DNA from: Sporomusa malonica
GTDB taxonomy: Bacteria; Bacillota; Negativicutes; Sporomusales; Sporomusaceae
DNA: 47,438 nucleotides
Direction: 5' to 3'
Assembly (NCBI RefSeq): GCF_900176355.1
Contig: NZ_FWXI01000020.1
Location: 57,633-105,070, forward strand
The position numbers and the translations under genes are program-made. Positions within the stretch are counted from its first letter, which is position 1; every line of letters begins with the position of its first letter. Shown in pieces: positions 1 through 8,428 of the stretch. The notes beneath the pieces are model-generated. The model worked only from the letters and a program-made list of their open reading frames with translations. It searched no databases and was not told the DNA's origin.

Positions 1-2
1 GG

Positions 3-632
3 GTATATAATGGCACGACAGGTGCGAGCGTAACCTATAGCGACAACCGAATAGACAGTGATGCACTGAGTGTCAGCGGCACAGCCGCTTTTGGTGACAA
101 AAATGTGGGAACAGGTAAAACGGTTAGCGTGAGTGGAATTGCCTTAAGTGGTGCAGATGCCGGGAACTATAACTTGCAGAATACAACAGCATCCACAGTG
201 TCCAATATTACCCCGGCAAATTTGACTTATACAGCCAATCCGGCTAACCGGATATATGGTGAGTCTAATCCTATTTTCAATGGTACGGTAACCGGATTTG
301 TCAATGGCGAAACACTAGGGACTGCCACAATAGGTTCGCTCAGTTTTTCCGGTCTAGCTAATGCCAGCAGTCCGGTTGGTACATATGCTATTTATGGAAG
401 TGGCTTAACCGCGAACAATGGAAATTACACATTTGTCCAAGCACCTAGTAATAGTAATGCGTTGACTGTTGGCGCTATCACGGTTGTTACTCCTCCTTCG
501 GTCCTCCAGTACGTTTCCAGTGATTTTGGTGGCTATGGCCGTGCCCATAGCTTTAGGTTAGGCAATATAGAAGGATCAAGAGGAGATGGTGGGCCGCTGT
601 ATATCATAGAAGGAAGTGGAATTAATATTTGA
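3..632 (+). CDS. YDG/MBG-repeat adhesin, C-terminal part (5' end outside window)
   Basis: The reading frame is open from the first bases, so this is the 3' end of a larger gene. It encodes Gly/Ser/Thr/Asn-rich beta-repeat sequence. A YDG-type repeat contains the typical GNYNL motif, and an MBG-type repeat runs from YTANPANRIYGESNP to about NGNYTF. Such repeats are typical of very large filamentous-haemagglutinin-like surface proteins exported by diderm bacteria through two-partner secretion; this is family knowledge, and no transporter gene is visible here. The last 45 residues are a non-repeat tail with the segment GPLYIIEGSG. The frame stops at 630-632, but a different frame continues with plausible sequence to 715 (see findings), so the natural C-terminus may be frameshifted. 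Family assignment is fairly sure; ligand and role are unknown. Confidence 0.75.
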   Translation, partial: VYNGTTGASVTYSDNRIDSDALSVSGTAAFGDKNVGTGKTVSVSGIALSGADAGNYNLQNTTASTVSNITPANLTYTANPANRIYGESNPIFNGTVTGFVNGETLGTATIGSLSFSGLANASSPVGTYAIYGSGLTANNGNYTFVQAPSNSNALTVGAITVVTPPSVLQYVSSDFGGYGRAHSFRLGNIEGSRGDGGPLYIIEGSGINI

Positions 633-679
633 ATAGAGTCAATGGACGGTTCTTTGATTCCGTGTTTAATATGAAATTT

Positions 680-723
680 GCCGTTACCAATGATGTAGAG
701 AACCCGCATCATTGATAAACGGC
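680..723 (+). other. Imperfect hairpin downstream of adhesin
   Basis: GCCGTT (680-685) and CAATGATG (688-695) pair with CATCATTG (707-714) and AACGGC (718-723). No T-run follows directly, but a second hairpin with a T-run starts 4 bases later. The two may act together in 3' end formation. Confidence 0.5.
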
Positions 724-726
724 AAG

Positions 727-769
727 ACTCCTGCAAAAATCTCTTGGAGACTTCTGCAGGAGTTTTTTT
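727..769 (+). terminator. Rho-independent terminator of adhesin gene
   Basis: The perfect 9-bp stem ACTCCTGCA / TGCAGGAGT (727-735 / 755-763) is followed by seven T residues. Confidence 0.85.
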
Positions 770-822
770 ATATTTAGGGTAATTGATTAGAATAGAAGAA
801 TGTGTAAATATGGAGGAAAAAT

Positions 823-1659
823 ATGAAACTAACAGTTTTAGTTGATAATAATACTATAATTGATAGATATTTTTACGCCGAACCAGGGGTATCGTATTTA
901 ATCGAGTGTGATGAGGGCAAATACTTGTTTGATACTGGATATTCAGATATATTCTTGCGAAACGCTGCTAAAATGGGTATTAAACTATTAGCGTTAGATG
1001 GGGTAGTGATTTCACATGGTCACAATGACCATACATGGGGGCTAGGTGAGTTAGTTAAGCTATATTCAGAGGCTGCATATGAAGGATATGGGTGTACAAA
1101 ACCTGCGATAATTGCTCATCCAGATGCGTTTTTAGATAGGAATGTGGATGGGCTTGATGTGGGATCAATGCTTTCCAGTGATCAACTAAAGAAATCATTT
1201 TCATTAAAACTTGGTAAAGAACCTATATGGATCACTAATAAACTTGTATTCTTAGGGGAAATCGAACGAAATAATTCTTTTGAGATAGAATCCCCAATAG
1301 GCAGAGTGATGCGGGATGGCGTTTGGGAAGATGATTTTATTATCGATGATTCTGCGTTAGCCTATATGTCCGATAATGGCTTGGTAATAATTACAGGATG
1401 TTCCCATGCCGGGATTTGCAATATTATCGAACATGCTAAAAAAGTATGTAATGAGGAAAGAGTATATGATGTTATTGGTGGGTTTCATCTATTAAATCCC
1501 TCCCCCAAAAAGCTGGGTAATACGGTTGATTATTTTCAAAAATGCCAGCCTCATGCTATTTATGCATGCCATTGTACCGATTTGCGCTCAAAAATAAGTT
1601 TAGCACAAGTCGCGAATGTTGAAGAGACTGGTGTAGGATTAGTGTTGGAATATAAATGA
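823..1659 (+). CDS. MBL-fold metallo-hydrolase (COG1237-like)
   Basis: A cytoplasmic metallo-beta-lactamase-fold protein of 278 residues. The metal-binding HxHxDH motif is visible as SHGHNDH (H65, H67, D69, H70). A later TGCSHAG motif and a GGFHL motif near the C-terminus supply further ligands. The pattern resembles the family annotated as 7,8-dihydropterin-6-methyl-4-(beta-D-ribofuranosyl)-aminobenzene-5'-phosphate synthase-like hydrolases, but true substrates of bacterial members are mostly unknown, so I give no reaction. The ATG is preceded by GGAGG at about 10 bases. The gene stands alone between the adhesin terminator and a convergent gene, and its A+T content looks higher than that of most neighbours, which may hint at later acquisition. 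Confidence 0.85.
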   Translation: MKLTVLVDNNTIIDRYFYAEPGVSYLIECDEGKYLFDTGYSDIFLRNAAKMGIKLLALDGVVISHGHNDHTWGLGELVKLYSEAAYEGYGCTKPAIIAHPDAFLDRNVDGLDVGSMLSSDQLKKSFSLKLGKEPIWITNKLVFLGEIERNNSFEIESPIGRVMRDGVWEDDFIIDDSALAYMSDNGLVIITGCSHAGICNIIEHAKKVCNEERVYDVIGGFHLLNPSPKKLGNTVDYFQKCQPHAIYACHCTDLRSKISLAQVANVEETGVGLVLEYK

Positions 1660-1708
1660 GGCTATTTGAGAAGAAAAGAGACGCTCATCATGATTGCAAA
1701 TACAGAAA

Positions 1709-2395
1709 CTAGATTCCTATCCCCTGATTTTTGGGGTAAACCTGCAAAAAGGTAATGATAGCTTCAGGAGTAATGAGTTTGATGTTTTCATAAAGATCAT
1801 TAAAGTGGTTGGTGATAGCCGTTGGTGTAATGCCGGCCGGACCATAGACCACGAAAAGGGCTTGCTCTGTACTGGGCTTAAGGCTTGTCCTGGAATCGGG
1901 CCCCCCTAATATGCTGGATATGACACCTTGTTCATCAGCCAGCATCATATCGCCTTGTTTACACAGCTGTTCTTTGCCGCTTATCCCGGTGTATTTTTCG
2001 TGGCCTGCGGCTAAGCTCAAGTGCAAAGGCGGCTGAACGGCGGCCAAATCATGTCCTGCTGTCAGTAAAGAATTTTTTAGTTCGGCCAAAAACATTGCCT
2101 CAACTAAAGCGGCTCCACTCGGAATCGTCTTACCTTTATAAATGATTGATTCTAGCTGGTGCAGCACATGGTAGGATTTTTTGTAGCGCTTATAGTACTG
2201 TATGTAGGGCTGTAACGGTTGGCATTTAGCTATTAGATCAGAATTGCCAAATTCAGCCTGAAGGAAATTGACTACTTCAAGCTTTTTTTCTTCCAGCCGG
2301 GGATTGTATTCAGGATTGGCTACTTTCTTCACAACCATCATTCCGAGGCACGCCCCTGGGTAAACAGTCTGCCATGCTTCAGATATTTCTAACAT
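1709..2395 (-). CDS. B3/4 (tRNA-binding-like) domain protein
   Basis: A protein of 228 residues resembling the B3/4 domain found in the beta subunit of phenylalanyl-tRNA synthetase and in stand-alone proteins of COG3382. Family-like features are the central SGAALVEAMFLAEL segment and the C-terminal half with GDMMLADEQGVISSILGGPDS and a VVYGPAGI core strand. Stand-alone B3/4 proteins have been proposed to bind or edit aminoacyl-tRNA or to recognise amino acids; function here is unproven. No signal peptide or membrane segment is seen. The ATG at 2395 follows GAGGAAGTGA in the gene orientation. It is convergent with the MBL hydrolase (about 50 bp between stops). Confidence 0.7.
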   Translation of the reverse strand: MLEISEAWQTVYPGACLGMMVVKKVANPEYNPRLEEKKLEVVNFLQAEFGNSDLIAKCQPLQPYIQYYKRYKKSYHVLHQLESIIYKGKTIPSGAALVEAMFLAELKNSLLTAGHDLAAVQPPLHLSLAAGHEKYTGISGKEQLCKQGDMMLADEQGVISSILGGPDSRTSLKPSTEQALFVVYGPAGITPTAITNHFNDLYENIKLITPEAIITFLQVYPKNQGIGI

Positions 2396-2697
2396 TCAGG
2401 TCACTTCCTCACAGAGGTGTTTAGCAAAAACAGCTCTTTTCTATATAAAATATCATCAAAAGCCTAACTTTTGTAGAACCAGTTGAATGCTAATTTTTGG
2501 GTGCCACTCATAGAGAGTGTTGTCTCAATGGATATCAGGGAGACTGGTGCATTGACACAAGTAGACACATATATAAGCAAATGGTAAACTTTATATATGG
2601 AGGTGGCAGTCTGTCAAGAAGTGTAATCGCTCGAATCTGATTGGGAGAATAAATATATCCCCTAAAAATATGATTGATAAAGAATTGAGGTATTGCG
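2396..2697. other. 302-bp intergenic region without recognised gene
   Basis: This stretch separates the divergent B3/4 and site-2-protease genes and should hold both promoters. A TTGACA lies near 2553, but no convincing -10 follows at 16-18 bp. I see no RNA gene, repeat or terminator. Confidence 0.5.
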
Positions 2698-3534
2698 TTG
2701 AATAGAGAAGACGAAATGAATGAGTATAGGGATACTCCACCGCCACCTTCGCGGCAGCCCTGGTATAAAAGATTCGGGTTAGGTGGGGCGGTTACTGTTC
2801 TGCTGGCTATACTGAAGTGGAAGACGATTCTTAGTTTTCTTCAGGGAATCTTTTTCTTGTTTAAGTTCAGTAAGTTTGGGGTTACAACAGTATCCATGCT
2901 GGCGATGATTGGCGTGTATGCCTGGTTTTATGGTATTTGGTGGGCGGTAGGTTTTGTTTTGCTTATTACAGTCCACGAATACGGGCATATGTATGCGGCG
3001 AAGCGGCAGAACATCCCTGTAACGGCTCCGGTTTTTATCCCTTTCCTAGGAGCGCTGATTGGTATTAAGGAACCTCCCAAGGATGCGGCAACAGAAAGTA
3101 TTATTGCCTATGGTGGGCCACTGTTTGGCTTTTTTGCGGCAGCTGTTGTTCATATCGCAGCTTATGTATTTCAGTCACCGCTGCTGTTCTCACTGGCGTT
3201 TACAGGCTATTTCCTGACGTTATTTAACCTCATACCGGCCTCGCCGCTTGACGGTGGGCGGATCGCCGGGGCGGTATCTCCCTATATTTGGTTTCTGGGC
3301 ATTCCCTTGATTGGGGTTCTTATCTGGTTTAGCTTTAGTCCGATCTTAGTATTAGTTTTGTTTGCGGCCATTCATCGTGCATGGGAGTTCTGGAAGCATC
3401 GCCATGACTCCTACTATGATACTGAGCCAGGGGTTCGCCTAAAGATCGGGATTGCCTATCTTGCCTTGTTGTTGGTGAGTGGGGTGTTAACTTACGAAAC
3501 GCATCTTACTGCAGAGGCGTTGCGGCCAAGATGA
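2698..3534 (+). CDS. Site-2 protease family (M50) membrane metalloprotease
   Basis: A polytopic membrane protein of 278 residues with the zinc motif HEYGH (H93, E94, H97) inside a transmembrane helix and the second M50 motif NLIPASPLDGGR, whose Asp is the third zinc ligand. M50 enzymes cut substrates within the membrane, often releasing regulators or processing signal peptides; the substrate here is unknown. About six hydrophobic segments can be seen. The N-terminus is hydrophilic and proline-rich (TPPPPS). I take TTG at 2698 as start because GAGG lies 7 bases upstream; an in-frame ATG at 2716 is the alternative. It is monocistronic and faces phoR across a palindromic repeat that probably ends both transcripts. 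Confidence 0.88.
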   Translation: MNREDEMNEYRDTPPPPSRQPWYKRFGLGGAVTVLLAILKWKTILSFLQGIFFLFKFSKFGVTTVSMLAMIGVYAWFYGIWWAVGFVLLITVHEYGHMYAAKRQNIPVTAPVFIPFLGALIGIKEPPKDAATESIIAYGGPLFGFFAAAVVHIAAYVFQSPLLFSLAFTGYFLTLFNLIPASPLDGGRIAGAVSPYIWFLGIPLIGVLIWFSFSPILVLVLFAAIHRAWEFWKHRHDSYYDTEPGVRLKIGIAYLALLLVSGVLTYETHLTAEALRPR

Positions 3535-3566
3535 TAACGAAGAACGCTGGGCTTAGAATAGAATAA

Positions 3567-3654
3567 AAAGCGAGATTGCCACGTAGCACTCGTAATGACG
3601 AAAAGGGAACTACCTACTTCGTCATTGCGAACGTATGTGAAGCAATCTCGCTTT
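3567..3654. repeat. Dispersed palindromic repeat A, copy 1
   Basis: The ends are a perfect 13-bp inverted repeat (AAAGCGAGATTGC / GCAATCTCGCTTT), with an inner pairing CGTAATGACG / CGTCATTGCG. Related copies lie at 20880-20955 and 34148-34240. It sits between the stops of two convergent genes with T-rich flanks, so it may serve as a bidirectional terminator. Confidence 0.85.
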
Positions 3655-3656
3655 CT

Positions 3657-5444
3657 TTATTCACTAGTCGAACTGGGCAATGTAATGGTGAACGTTGTTC
3701 CCACATCAACCATGCTTTCGGCTTTAATGCGTCCACCTAACATTTCGACAATAAATTTGGCAATAGCCAGACCAAGGCCGGTGCCGCCGGCGGTGCGGGC
3801 GCGTGCGCGGTCGACTCGATAAAAGCGGTCAAAGATAAGTGGCAGGTCTTTGGCCGGGATACCAATGCCGGAGTCTTTAACCTCAATTTTAATTTCCCGC
3901 TCTTCCTGCGAGCAGGTTAACATGATCTTACCGCCTGGAGGAGTGTACTTGATACTGTTTTCCAATAAGTTAACAATAACTTGTTTGAGCCAGTCGGGAT
4001 GAGCTAGGGCGGCAAGCGGTTCAGGGGGGGTTGTTAAGCTGATGGTATGTTTTTTCTGCTGCCAGCGGGGTGCCAGGTCTTGTTTGGCTGCTTCTAACAC
4101 CGGCCTGATAGCTACTGGTTCCAGTTTGACTTGCTCACGATATTCCTGGGCGCTAAGGCGGGCCAGTTTGAGTAAATCTTGTACCAAGCGATGCATACGG
4201 TCAGCTTCGTCATAAATGATGCGGACAAACTTCTCTGTGAGTTCTGGCTGTGCAAGTGCTCCGTCCAAAAGAGTTTCGGCAAAGCCTTTGATGGCGGTCA
4301 GCGGCGTAGCCAGTTCATGGGATGCATTTGTCACAAACTCGGATTGGCGGTCATGCATTTCCTGCAGTGTTGTTATATCATGGAATACGCTTAATATGCC
4401 GGTAACCTCGTTTTCGCTGCCAGTAAAAGGAGCCAGAAAGACTTGAAATACGCGTTTTTTGCCGTGAATATTGGTTTTAAGATCAATAATCTTGTTTTCC
4501 TTCGACAGGATTGCTTCCTGTACTGCCTGATCCAGAAGGCTATTGCCGATGACCTGAATGTTGTGCTGCCCCAGCATTTGGTCGGTTATTCCAAAGACAG
4601 ACATGGCCATTTTATTGGCGGTGGTGACTCTGCTATAACGGTCCAAGAGAATAACAGCATTACCCATATTCTGCAGAATAAGCTCAAGCTTGCGTTTTTC
4701 GCCAATGGCGTCATTAACCTTGTCCTCTAAGCTGGAAGTCAGATTATTGAGGGCATGGGCCAAAATTTCCAGTTCGTCGCCTGTCTTGATAAAGACTCGT
4801 TTGCTTAGTGTGCCTTCCGCAATTTCGTTAGCTGTATCAATAATTTCTTCAAGTGGACGGGTATATTTATAGGCAAGTCCCAGACTGAAGGCGATAGCTA
4901 CAAGTGAGGTCAGCAGACTGGCTGCTAAGAGAGCTGAGAGTATCTTTTTGTAGCCAGCGTCAACATGGTCAAGCGGCATGGCTACACGGACGACGCCGGT
5001 AATTTCATTCTGGTAATAAATCGGGGTCGAAACATAAAGCAGCGATTTGTCCTGAGTAGTACTTGTCCGAATGCTGTGGCCGTTATTGCCTGTGAGTGCA
5101 TCGGCTATCTCGGGGCGATTACTATGGTTTTCCATGAGAGCCGGATTTTGCTGAGAGTCGGCAATAACAGCTCCGGTGGTGTCAATCACAGTTACTCTAA
5201 GGTCGATACGCGAGCTTAGTTCTTTAATCTTTTCATCAATTTGAGCCTTCTGGATTGGGCCGGACATGTCCCGGTAAATTAACTCTTCAATAATTTTTCC
5301 CTGGTTGAGCATAGCTGTATTGAGACTTTCAATATTATGCTGGTAAAAAAACCACAGGATATAGCCGCCAAGGGCAGTCAGTGTAAAGAGAATAAGTGCT
5401 AGAAACGACACGACCAGCCGGTTGCGGAGGTTGCGGGAAAACAT
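3657..5444 (-). CDS. phoR: Phosphate-type sensor histidine kinase PhoR
   Basis: A membrane histidine kinase of 595 residues. Order: N-terminal TM (about 10-32), extracytoplasmic sensor domain (about 35-170), second TM (about 172-195), HAMP, PAS (about 255-355), HisKA with SHELATPLTAIKGF (phospho-acceptor His376), then HATPase with N, G1 (DSGIGIP) and G2 (GGTGLGLAI) boxes. Architecture and position, divergent from pstS and its PHO box, support PhoR, which phosphorylates a PhoP/PhoB regulator under phosphate limitation. No response-regulator gene adjoins it, so the partner must lie elsewhere; the pair at 35-37 kb has its own kinase. GGGAGG precedes the ATG at about 9-11 bases. The exact role is inferred from context; a ResE/WalK-like sensor is the alternative. 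Confidence 0.8.
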   Translation of the reverse strand: MFSRNLRNRLVVSFLALILFTLTALGGYILWFFYQHNIESLNTAMLNQGKIIEELIYRDMSGPIQKAQIDEKIKELSSRIDLRVTVIDTTGAVIADSQQNPALMENHSNRPEIADALTGNNGHSIRTSTTQDKSLLYVSTPIYYQNEITGVVRVAMPLDHVDAGYKKILSALLAASLLTSLVAIAFSLGLAYKYTRPLEEIIDTANEIAEGTLSKRVFIKTGDELEILAHALNNLTSSLEDKVNDAIGEKRKLELILQNMGNAVILLDRYSRVTTANKMAMSVFGITDQMLGQHNIQVIGNSLLDQAVQEAILSKENKIIDLKTNIHGKKRVFQVFLAPFTGSENEVTGILSVFHDITTLQEMHDRQSEFVTNASHELATPLTAIKGFAETLLDGALAQPELTEKFVRIIYDEADRMHRLVQDLLKLARLSAQEYREQVKLEPVAIRPVLEAAKQDLAPRWQQKKHTISLTTPPEPLAALAHPDWLKQVIVNLLENSIKYTPPGGKIMLTCSQEEREIKIEVKDSGIGIPAKDLPLIFDRFYRVDRARARTAGGTGLGLAIAKFIVEMLGGRIKAESMVDVGTTFTITLPSSTSE

Positions 5445-5528
5445 TTGGGAAGACCTCCCTAGAATGAATTTTATTAATACTATTACAAATAATACAATAT
5501 ATTAGATGTAAAGGCCAGTTGCCTTTTC

Positions 5529-5582
5529 TTAACATTCCCTTAACATTTCCTTAACACATCAAACTTTAAAATGATTTACAAT
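5529..5582 (+). promoter_or_regulatory. PHO box and promoter of pstS
   Basis: Three TTAACA hexamers start at 5529, 5540 and 5551, exactly 11 bp apart, on one face of the helix. A -10-like TACAAT lies at 5577-5582, 20 bp after the last hexamer. This matches PhoP binding sites of Firmicutes (direct TT(A/T/C)ACA repeats with about 5-bp spacers), in which the repeats replace a normal -35. Confidence 0.85.
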
Positions 5583-5625
5583 GAATATATCAAATGTACA
5601 AACTGCGAGGAGGTCAATAACAACT

Positions 5626-6489
5626 ATGAAACTATCCCGAAAAATGTTAGCAGGCGCTCTGGCCATGGTGTTAGGCGTTAGCTTAGTAGCAGGCTGTGGT
5701 GGCTCGAAAGAAGCCCCTAAAGAAGCTCCAAAAGCCCAAACTGAATTGTCCGGTACTGTCACTGCATCAGGTTCGACAGCACTATTACCTTTCTTAAAAC
5801 CAGCACAGGAAGAGTTCCAGAAGAAAAATGCTAAAGTTACTGTTAATATCGCCGGCGGTGGCTCTTTCACAGGGCAAAACCAAGTAGCTGCAGGTTCGGT
5901 TAATATCGGTAACTCCGATGTGCCTCTGCAGGACAGCTTAAAGGATAAAGGTCTTGTGGAAACTAAACTTGTAGGTATTCCTTTCGTATTTATTACTAAC
6001 ACTGATGTTGCCGTTGAAACTTTGACCCAACAGCAATATGTTGATATCTTCACAGGTAAAGTAACCAACTGGAAAGAGGTTGGCGGTAAGGATCAAAAGA
6101 TCACCCTCATTCATCGTGCCAAGTCCTCCGGTTCCCGTGGTGCCATAGCTGAGATTGTGCTCAAAGGCGCAGCCTTTACCGACAATGCGGTTATTCAAGA
6201 CTCCAATGGCGCTGTGAGAGCAGCTATTGCCAGCACCCCAGGCGCTATCGGCTATGTTGACGCCGCTTATGCCGATCAGTCAGTAAAAACCCTGGCCTAC
6301 AATGGTGTTAAATACAGTATCAATGATGTAGTCAGCGGCAAATATCCTGTATTTACCTATGGCCGTATGTATACTAAAGGTGAACCGACCGGAGCAATAA
6401 AAGCCTTTATTGATTATGCAACAAGCAAAGAGTTCCAAGAGGCCTATGCTGAGAAAAACGGTTTCGTACCTATCACTAAAATGAAATAA
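5626..6489 (+). CDS. pstS: Phosphate ABC transporter substrate-binding lipoprotein PstS
   Basis: A phosphate-binding lipoprotein of 287 residues. The signal peptide ends in the lipobox LVAGC (Cys24), followed by a charged linker and the PstS fold. Phosphate-contacting segments are visible: ASGSTALLPF, then AGGGSFTGQNQVAAGSVNIGNSD, then RAKSSGSRGAIAE. The start at 5626 is chosen because GAGGAGGT lies 11 bases upstream and the lipoprotein signal begins there; an upstream in-frame ATG at 5581 overlaps the -10 box and can be dismissed. The protein would capture phosphate outside the membrane and hand it to PstC-PstA. It has its own terminator and a second PHO box follows, so pstS can be expressed above the permease genes. 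Confidence 0.95.
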   Translation: MKLSRKMLAGALAMVLGVSLVAGCGGSKEAPKEAPKAQTELSGTVTASGSTALLPFLKPAQEEFQKKNAKVTVNIAGGGSFTGQNQVAAGSVNIGNSDVPLQDSLKDKGLVETKLVGIPFVFITNTDVAVETLTQQQYVDIFTGKVTNWKEVGGKDQKITLIHRAKSSGSRGAIAEIVLKGAAFTDNAVIQDSNGAVRAAIASTPGAIGYVDAAYADQSVKTLAYNGVKYSINDVVSGKYPVFTYGRMYTKGEPTGAIKAFIDYATSKEFQEAYAEKNGFVPITKMK

Positions 6490-6500
6490 TTCTGTTAGCA

Positions 6501-6532
6501 AAAGCCCTGAGCCAATCGGCTCAGGGCTTTTA
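6501..6532 (+). terminator. Terminator after pstS
   Basis: The 13-bp stem AAAGCCCTGAGCC / GGCTCAGGGCTTT has a 4-base loop and ends in T residues. It should limit read-through into pstC. Confidence 0.85.
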
Positions 6533-6539
6533 TTGAGAT

Positions 6540-6594
6540 TTAACACAATCTTAACATTGCATTAACAAACCAGGACACACTAATGGCATATAAT
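6540..6594 (+). promoter_or_regulatory. PHO box and promoter of pstC-pstA
   Basis: TTAACA occurs at 6540, 6551 and 6562, again with exact 11-bp periodicity. A perfect TATAAT at 6589-6594 follows the last hexamer by 21 bp. The geometry matches the pstS promoter almost exactly. Confidence 0.85.
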
Positions 6595-6631
6595 TAAGAG
6601 GAACTATTCTTTCGATAGGATGTGACTTTTA

Positions 6632-7525
6632 ATGGCAACTACTGCTGACAACCGGGACCACCGGATGAAACTTGTATATGACCGGTATGTACGCTATTTA
6701 TTTATTGCAAGCGCTTTTCTTATGACGGTAATCATCTTATCTATTATTGTATTTGTAGGCCAGCAAGGGCTGATGACTTTTAAAGAGGTCAGTCCTATGG
6801 AGTTTTTCTTTTCGTCCAAATGGGACCCAACCGAAGATAAATTTGGGGCCTTTAGCTTTATTACAGGTTCAGTTTACGTCACTATTTTGGCTGTTCTGTT
6901 TGGTGCGCCGCTTGGGTTGGCTGGTGCCATCTTTATGGCCAAGATTGCACCAGAATGGCTGCGGGAGATTATGCGGCCGGCCACTGACCTATATGTCGCC
7001 ATTCCATCAGTTGTCTACGGCTATGTTGGGCTGACTGTTCTGGTTCCGTTTATTCGCGAGTTTTTTCATGTAAACACCGGTTTTGGTTTGTTTGCGGCCT
7101 CGCTGATTCTTTCCATTATGATCTTACCGACAATTATCAGCATTTCGGAAGACGCTATTAGGGCTGTGCCAAAGACTTTGGAAGAAGCCTCGTTGGCCTT
7201 GGGTGCTACCCGTTGGCAAACCATTGCCAAGGTGCTGCTGCCATCAGCGCTTCCTGGCATTCTGACTGCTATTATTTTGGCCATGGCCAGAGCCATCGGT
7301 GAGACCATGGCAGTGCAAATGGTGATTGGTAATACACCGCAAATGGCAAAGTCGCTGTTTACGCCGACCTCGACGTTGCCTAGTGAGATTGTGGTTGAGA
7401 TGGGAAATACGCCTTTTGGTTCGGCTTGGGGTAATTCATTGTTCTTAATGGCGCTGGTGCTGCTTATATTATCGCTTGTCATGATTTTAATCATCAGGCA
7501 GATTGCAGCAAGGAGGATGGCATAA
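6632..7525 (+). CDS. pstC: Phosphate ABC transporter permease PstC
   Basis: A membrane permease of 297 residues with six predicted transmembrane segments. The cytoplasmic coupling loop is visible as EEASLALGATRWQTIAKVLLPSALPGILT, the EAA motif that docks the ATPase. The segment AIPSVVYGYVGL is typical of PstC. Together with PstA it forms the phosphate channel. The ATG at 6632 follows an AGGATGTG Shine-Dalgarno-like stretch. Its stop overlaps the pstA start by one base, so the two are translationally coupled. Expression should be induced by phosphate shortage through the PHO box at 6540-6594. Confidence 0.95.
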   Translation: MATTADNRDHRMKLVYDRYVRYLFIASAFLMTVIILSIIVFVGQQGLMTFKEVSPMEFFFSSKWDPTEDKFGAFSFITGSVYVTILAVLFGAPLGLAGAIFMAKIAPEWLREIMRPATDLYVAIPSVVYGYVGLTVLVPFIREFFHVNTGFGLFAASLILSIMILPTIISISEDAIRAVPKTLEEASLALGATRWQTIAKVLLPSALPGILTAIILAMARAIGETMAVQMVIGNTPQMAKSLFTPTSTLPSEIVVEMGNTPFGSAWGNSLFLMALVLLILSLVMILIIRQIAARRMA

Positions 7526-8385
7526 TGTCGGCACGAAGTCAGGATAAAATAGCTACAGCCGTTATGTGGCTGGCAGGAATAATTATTTTAGCCATACTTG
7601 TTACTTTTTTAGGATATATGCTATATAAAGGGTTGCCGGTCTTAAACTGGAACTTTATCACAGGTATGCCGAGTGATATCTACGCAGGCGGCGGAGTTGG
7701 GCCACAGTTATTTAACTCCTTCTATATTCTGGGGCTATCCATGCTGTTTTCCATTCCGGTGGCTGTTGGGGCGGGTATTTATTTAGCTGAGTATGCCGGT
7801 AACGATAGGCTGACAGATATGATTAGGTTAAGTACAGAGAGTTTGGCAACCGTTCCTTCCATTGTACTTGGCTTGTTTGGAATGATCATTTTTGTTAATA
7901 TGTTTGGCATGGGATTTAGTATTCTCGGTGGTTCGCTTACCTTATTGCTGTTAAACCTGCCGGTGCTGGTGCGGGTTACTGAAGAATCCATTCGTACCGT
8001 ACCTGCTCATTACCGGGAGGCCAGTCTGGCGCTAGGAGCTACCAAATGGCAGACAATCTGGCGGGTGGTACTACCTAATGCATTGCCTGGGATCATTACC
8101 GGTATTACGCTGACAGCCGGCCGGGCATTAGGTGAAACTGCCATTCTCATATTTACTGCCGGTACTACCGTTTCCCGGACAGTCCCTGACTTTGATGTTA
8201 TGGCTGCAGGGGAAACATTGGCTGTGCATATGTGGTATGTTATGGCTGTAGGACTTGTCCCTGACCGGGTAGCTGTTGCTGACGGTACAGGCGCACTATT
8301 AATCCTCACAATCTTAGTGTTTAACCTCATGTTTGCGCTGCCGAGCAAGTATATTCAACGAAAAATGGCTGGCGGCAGTCATTAA
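7525..8385 (+). CDS. pstA: Phosphate ABC transporter permease PstA
   Basis: The second permease subunit, 286 residues, six predicted transmembrane segments, with the EAA-type loop REASLALGATKWQTIWRVVLPNALPGIIT and the SIVLGLFGM segment typical of PstA. It starts in the TAATG overlap with pstC. A strong hairpin follows within a few bases and the next gene is on the opposite strand, so neither pstB (the ATPase) nor phoU lies next to it, which is unusual because pstSCAB(-phoU) is normally one unit. The transporter needs an ATPase, presumably encoded elsewhere. Confidence 0.95.
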   Translation: MSARSQDKIATAVMWLAGIIILAILVTFLGYMLYKGLPVLNWNFITGMPSDIYAGGGVGPQLFNSFYILGLSMLFSIPVAVGAGIYLAEYAGNDRLTDMIRLSTESLATVPSIVLGLFGMIIFVNMFGMGFSILGGSLTLLLLNLPVLVRVTEESIRTVPAHYREASLALGATKWQTIWRVVLPNALPGIITGITLTAGRALGETAILIFTAGTTVSRTVPDFDVMAAGETLAVHMWYVMAVGLVPDRVAVADGTGALLILTILVFNLMFALPSKYIQRKMAGGSH

Positions 8386-8387
8386 AG

Positions 8388-8428
8388 AAGAAGTCCTGAG
8401 ACGTTATTTACATCTCAGGACTTCTTTT
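8388..8428. terminator. Bidirectional terminator between pstA and the CYTH-CHAD gene
   Basis: The 14-bp stem AAGAAGTCCTGAGA / TCTCAGGACTTCTT (8388-8401 / 8413-8426) has A-rich sequence on one side and T-rich on the other. It overlaps the stop of the convergent gene. Confidence 0.85.

Noticed and set aside
1694..1909. Plus-strand ORF of 71 codons
   Set aside because: It lies antisense to the 3' part of the B3/4 gene, has no ribosome site and its translation looks random.
2553..2600. TTGACA as a promoter for the site-2 protease
   Set aside because: No -10 hexamer at 16-18 bp; the TATATA stretches are at wrong distances.
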